64,000 bases of DNA, taken from Udeniomyces pyricola. Taxonomy: Eukaryota > Basidiomycota > Tremellomycetes > Cystofilobasidiales > Mrakiaceae. Position numbers and translations under genes: made by a program. The stretch spans positions 993,389 through 1,057,388 of the forward strand of contig BCIK01000004.1 in the NCBI GenBank assembly GCA_039545295.1, read 5' to 3'. The stretch's first letter is position 1. Each line of letters begins with the position of its first letter. The notes below the pieces were generated by a model that was not told where the DNA came from, made no database searches, and saw nothing but the letters and a program-made list of their open reading frames with translations. Below, piece after piece: positions 59,286 to 64,000 of the stretch.

Positions 59286-60755
59286 TAGAGTATCGGGACG
59301 ATAGCTTTCGCCTCGACGCGAATAGTCTGGTCGATCAGGCTCGATTGTGGGGAAACCAGCTGGCTCGAACCAGACCTGTGATTATGGAAAGGCAAGATAC
59401 CTTGTGAAGGAAGGGGGATCCTCAAAGGGAGGATGGGGGAGGGGCTAGGAATAGGGAGGAAGTTCTTCGAGAAAATGGGCAACGACTCACTTGGAACCTA
59501 TTGAAAAAAAAAAAAGTTGACACACGCTTCACCCTTGACAGGGGACAGGTAGACGAAGTTGATGGTAGTGATATCTAGAGCTATACGGGAGTAGTGGCCG
59601 TGTGTTCATTACCAAGAACGGAGGAAGAGAATCGAGGTGAAGTAGACATGACGGGTGATTGGGTGGAAGAGAACGTATTTATTTCGACACCTGCTGTCCT
59701 GCGTCACGTGATTTCCCCAAGTCCATCGGTACTTATGCAGCTGAGTAATTTTTTTTTTATCTCTCTCAAAGCAACTTTGCGGTATATCCCAACGAGAGCG
59801 AAAAGTCATCGATCACAGTCACGGTCTTAGAGCTACAAGGACACAACTTTGAAGTAAAAGGAAAAGAAGAAGAAGAGGAAAAACTATAGAAAGACGATCA
59901 CGACTGGGAACAAAGCACCGTAAGCAAACTAAAAGAAAAATAAAGTGAAAAGAGAAAAAAGACCTTGACCGGCCCATGCTTTTTTGCACCGCATATCCAA
60001 AAACCATACACAACCCATCCAATCCTCCTACTCTGTTCTCGGCTCAATCACTCCAATCTACCTCCTCCCCGCCTGATATACCCCTTTCCCCTCTCGTGTC
60101 ACACTATGCCCACGGCGCCCACTCGCTCACCTAATCCTGTCCATTAACCTCGTACCATCAACCATGTGTTCCGTCACCAAATTGGGAGGATCAAACATGG
60201 GAGGCGCGACGGTCAGGACGAGGAGAGGGAACATAGCGGGGTTGCGGAGTGCCAGTACGAGGAAGATGGTGGTAGAAAAGGAGAGGGAGGTGGAAGGGAG
60301 TAAAAGAGACGAACAGAGGGAGGTTAAAAATGTGTGTTTGGTAGTAGATAGATGGAGAAAGAAGAGGTGAGAGGAACAAAGGGGTGATCAAGAAGTTGAA
60401 TGAAGGTAAAGAGGGAGGAGGGAGGACGAGACGTTGCAAAAGTGAAACGAGATAAATAAGCAAGAAGTTGTGTATTGAAGAGACAAGCAATTGAGATGGG
60501 TTAACGGCGAGAAAGTCGAATATGAAAACTGAAGCCGCAGAGAAAACAATGAGGAATGACGAAAAAGCAATAGTGAACAGGGTTGAGATAAATCAAAAGA
60601 AATCCAATAAGAGTTACGAGAAAGAAGAAAGTAAGAGAGAATGAGGTTCAGCCGTCAAGCTCCCGGCCTGGCGATCCCACCGCGTTCTTAGAGGGCCAGT
60701 ATTTCCTTGAGCAAGATCCAGTCGAGTCCCCACATCCCCTTTTTCGAACCAACTC
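59286..60755. other. Convergent intergenic region
   Basis: About 1.5 kb between the plus-strand hydrolase and the minus-strand bZIP gene. Runs of A at 59502-59513 and T at about 59750-59758 are present, and the plus strand becomes purine-rich from 60200 to 60640. ORFs here are short and low complexity. No gene is supported. Confidence 0.5.
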
Positions 60756-63725
60756 CTAGACCTGCATCATTACACCCAGCGCCGGGCCTGGCGGAACGAT
60801 GGAGCTCCCTGAGCCCGGTCGACCCGTGCCGCTCGACATGCTCCTGAGAGGAAGCGAGGCCAAGGTGGCGTGAGGCGATGGGAGAAGAAGCGATGACGTT
60901 TGGAGAGAACTCGCGCTCGCAGGGTTGTACTCGTTGCTGCTGCTGGAGTAATCCGTCGACGACGAGGCCGCCGCTCCGACGCCTTGGAGAACCCGATTGA
61001 GGAACCGGGAGCCTCGACCGAGGCCGGAACGAGCGGAACGGGAGCGTGAAGCCGCTGTCGCGGTCGAGTTCGTCGCAGCCGAAGAGATTATCGAAGGAGG
61101 TTCTCGGTTGCTCGAAGTCGGGACCGGAAGGGAGTTGAGAAGAGAGGCAGTGGGACTAAGAGAGCAAGTAACAAGAAGCAGCGGTCAGCGATGAAGATAG
61201 ACCCACGCACCAGCGTCTAGGACGGCGTTGCTTACCGAGTGGTCTCCAAAGGGAAACAGCATTTGGCGCTCGATGGTGAGGCTGGGGGCGTGCACGAGTC
61301 CTTTGTCGAGGTTGGGAAAGCCAGGAAGGAAGGCGTCCTGCGAAGAAGCGGGTGCTTGTGCTTGGAAGCCGGATGGAACGGGGAGCTCGGTCGAGGGACA
61401 GGCGAACTCGGTCGAGCCGTCGAGGCGGATGGAATGAGGAGGGGAATCGAGCCCGTGCTGTGCGCCGAGGTGAGCGTCGGTCGAGAGGAGGGAAGGAGGT
61501 TCAACGTGGGAGGAGGCAGGTTGGAAGGAGGCGAGGTACGCTTCGAGCGCATAGTCGACGCCGAGATAGGCAAAGGGGATTTGACCGACGGGAGCATTGG
61601 AGTGGCCTTGGAAATCTCGGGACTCGTAGCCGGTGAGGAGCGAACCAGGGACGACATCGACATCATGCTCGAATCGCTTTCGTTGCCACTGTCTGGAGCC
61701 GAATCGGGGCTTGAGCGTCTCGAACCGCCTCGATGACTGCTGATCTGTCTGATGGAATCCCGCTGCTGGAGATGGTTCTTTCGTGCTGAAAGAGGTTGTT
61801 CCGTAGAAAGAGGCAGAGTCGAGGAGGAGGTCGGATGCGCCGAAGTCGCGGCGGAGGCGTAGACGCGGGTGGGAGGCGAGTCAAAAGCGAACGAGGAGAA
61901 TGAATCTAGCCCAGGGGCACTGGCGGAGATAGAAGGATGTTGGGCTAGAAGAACGACAGGGATAAAATTGAGAGACAAGTCAGCAGATGTATGCAATGGA
62001 TTCTGATGAAATTGTAAGTATGTAGGCTCACCATCGAGGCGATCTTGCATAGGAAGCGACGAAGAAAGCTGGGCAAAATCGAGATCGCCAAACGAGTCGA
62101 CTCCAGCCATTTCGTCATCATCTTTGAGGAAGGAAGAGTAGTCAGGCGAGCGAACAAGGAGCGGAGAGGAAGGACCAGAGGGAAGCGGTGAAAACGTGAA
62201 GGAAAGGGGGGCATTGGGATCGAGCGGGAGTGAAGACTGTCCAAACGACGGAGTGAAGGATTCGTCGAGTGTCGGTGTAAAATCAAACTCGCGCTGGTTC
62301 TTTGGCGAGGGGAAGGAAAAGACGGCCGAAGGCGAAGGGGGCAGCGCCGTCGACGACAGGGTAGTGGCAGCCGTAGACAAGCCAAAGCGAAGGTTGAGGA
62401 AAGGAGAGGAAGAAATAGAGGTCGATGACACAGATGGCTGTTGAAGGCCGTGAGACTGGTTCGAAACTGAGGAGGAGTAGGAAAGATCGGGCATCAGGAG
62501 TTGATGCTGTTCGTCGCTGTAGGTTTGGTCGGGATCAAACGCAGGCTGGATCGAAACCAAGGTCTGGTCTTCATCGTCGAGTTGTTGCTCAAGTTGCTTC
62601 TCCCATCCGTCGCTCAGCCCCTCAACTTTGACGTCCTTTGCCCAGCTCCCAACATCCTTCTCAGACACGACACCAGCCTCGCCATCCGCCTTTTCACGAT
62701 TCCCTTCGAAACCGACGACGTCGCCTTGGACGGCGCACCCGACCCCAGCCTTTTCCATGGTGCGACCGAGAACCCCGACAAGTCCCCGAACAAGTTCTTC
62801 GAGCTTCGAGACCCGGGTTTTGAGGATCGAATTTTCGGCCTCGAGCTCCTGTCGACGGACGAGGGCAGCGGGAGACGGGATCGTGAGGGAAGGAGGCGGC
62901 AAGGGGTCATTGACCACAACGGGTGGAGCGAGCATCGATTTAGATGAGGATCCGGGAGTGAGCTTGGACTTTGATGACGAAGCGACGGCGTTGTCGGAGG
63001 CGGAGGAAACTACAGACTCGTCCGAATTGCCGGCATGTTGAACGGATGCGACGGTACTGGGTGGTGGAGTGATATGATGATCTCGAAGAAGAGCTTCGAG
63101 GAGGTGAACTCGATTCTCAAGGTCCGTCTCGCGCTGTTTCTTGGCGTCCCGGCTTCGCTGGGCAGACGCTCGATTACGGAGGACTCGTGCACGACGACGT
63201 TGCTCGGACCTGGGGATGAAAAGGTCACAAAGGGGGGGGGGGGGAAGAAGCGGCGTTTGTCGGGAATGGCAGAAACGGCAGGTCACGAAACAACGGAATG
63301 CCAGCGGGCGAGCCGGAGGCGATCGAAGGAAGTAAGAAAGGCGGGTGAGTGGAGCGGGAAGGGGGATAAGCAAGGGGGTGGGTAGGTGGGTGAGGGGTGA
63401 GTCAGCAATCTGAGCGCCTGATCGGATCAAAGGTTTTAACGTCTGCAGGCTGAGAAAGGCAAGTCGTGATCGCTCAAGTCCGACTAGTAGATGAAAGCCA
63501 GTATGCAGTAGGCCTCCAAGTTGTAGAAGCGGTCAATGGTAAGGGGAGATGACGAGTGCAATCGGGGGAGGGACGGGTGAGGACTCACAGGCTGATGCCA
63601 GGTTCGTTGACGTCGCCCTTACCCGAGCCAAGGCCGATATCGTTGTCGTTAAGGGTGGACTCTGCGTCGGAGTGGTCGTTGGCTTGAGCGGCTACTTTTC
63701 GTTTCTTGGTGTGTTGATTGGGCAT
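60756..63725 (-). CDS. bZIP transcription factor, possibly of the HAC1/XBP1 (unfolded protein response) type
   Basis: Exon 1 (63725-63589) encodes MPNQHTKKRKVAAQ, with a basic NLS-like cluster, through GISL. A 379-nt intron joins it to exon 2 (63209-62032), which starts with the bZIP: SEQRRRARVLRNRASAQRSR, DAKKQRETDLENRVHLLEALL, the basic region plus leucine zipper. A second heptad region ENSILKTRVSKLEELVRGLVG follows. The remainder is Ser/Pro-rich with acidic, probably activating, segments (KDDDEMAGVDSFGDLDFAQL). Exon 3 (61944-61236) and exon 4 (61155-60756) add Ser-rich sequence, ending LGVMMQV-stop. The basic region has the NRxxAxxSRxxKK pattern of HAC1/XBP1-like factors, but other bZIP classes are possible. 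The intron between exons 2 and 3 is 87 nt and open in frame; that between exons 3 and 4 begins with an in-frame stop. Confidence 0.82.
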
Positions 63726-64000
63726 GTGAAGGATGGGAAGGGCGAGGAGGAAAGTATCAAGCTTGGTGGTTGGCAACACTGACCCTTCCGCCTCATTTCC
63801 CTTGCGAGAAGCAAGAGGGCCGCGCAAGCGAAGACGGCACGGCGCACAGCCTTGGGCCCGCCTCGGCTTCGGGGTTCGATGCGTAGCGTATAACTTCGAT
63901 CGAGCTTGCATGATCGATCAGACTGGATCTGATCGCAGATATCGATATTCGATTACGACAGATGGCGTCGATGTACACTCTCTGACGTTTGCTCCTTCGA
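63726..64000. promoter_or_regulatory. Upstream region of the bZIP gene
   Basis: The last 275 bp lie upstream of the minus-strand bZIP start. I see no recognisable element; a short GATCGATC-type patch occurs at about 63911-63918. The true promoter probably extends beyond the window. Confidence 0.4.

Overview
This window is nuclear DNA from a filamentous or yeast-like fungus, most likely a basidiomycete. The evidence is very high intron density (MSH2 alone has about 27 exons), short GT-AG introns of mostly 50-130 nt, Ser/Pro/Thr-rich disordered linkers, compact divergent promoters, and fungal versions of marker proteins (a tunnel-type RNA triphosphatase, a Sal1-type EF-hand carrier, a His-rich urease GTPase). 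I cannot assign a genus. Introns and flanks are full of homopolymers and CT/GA tracts. The assembly has one 335-nt gap (30522-30856) and scattered N bases beside G/C runs.

Layout. 1-15 kb, all minus strand: a Gln-rich protein of unknown function (543-2465), a PP2C phosphatase of the Ptc2/Ptc3 type (3624-7468), a calcium-regulated mitochondrial carrier (8691-12430) and UDP-GlcNAc pyrophosphorylase (13284-14990). 15.7-26.6 kb, plus strand: a basidiomycete-type unknown (15746-17384), MSH2 (17662-23465) and a single-pass membrane protein (24698-26603). 27-41 kb: a U1-type zinc-finger splicing protein (minus) diverging from a PSMD9/Nas2 proteasome chaperone (plus, cut by the gap), then minus-strand genes for a very large RING-H2 ligase, translin and a short-chain dehydrogenase. 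41-47 kb, plus: the mRNA-capping triphosphatase CET1 and a long disordered protein ending in a CaaX prenylation box. 48-56 kb, minus: UreG and a large gene joining a C2HC-finger-like N-terminus to an amidohydrolase. 56-59 kb, plus: an HSL-family alpha/beta hydrolase. 60.7-63.7 kb, minus: a bZIP transcription factor.

The genes are mostly housekeeping and do not form a cluster or operon. I found no CRISPR array, transposon ORF, rRNA or convincing tRNA. The most interesting material is gene architecture. A 5-nt microexon completes the NKxD motif of UreG, and a 24-nt microexon in the same gene encodes a His-rich metal site. PP2C has a first coding exon that is only the start codon. There are 9-nt and 18-nt microexons in two other genes and a probable GC-AG intron. 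Two MluI cell-cycle boxes lie upstream of MSH2, an apparent zinc-finger/amidohydrolase fusion is present, and a 77-T run starts three bases after a stop codon. All exon models were built by eye from splice sites, phase and family conservation; none is confirmed by transcripts.
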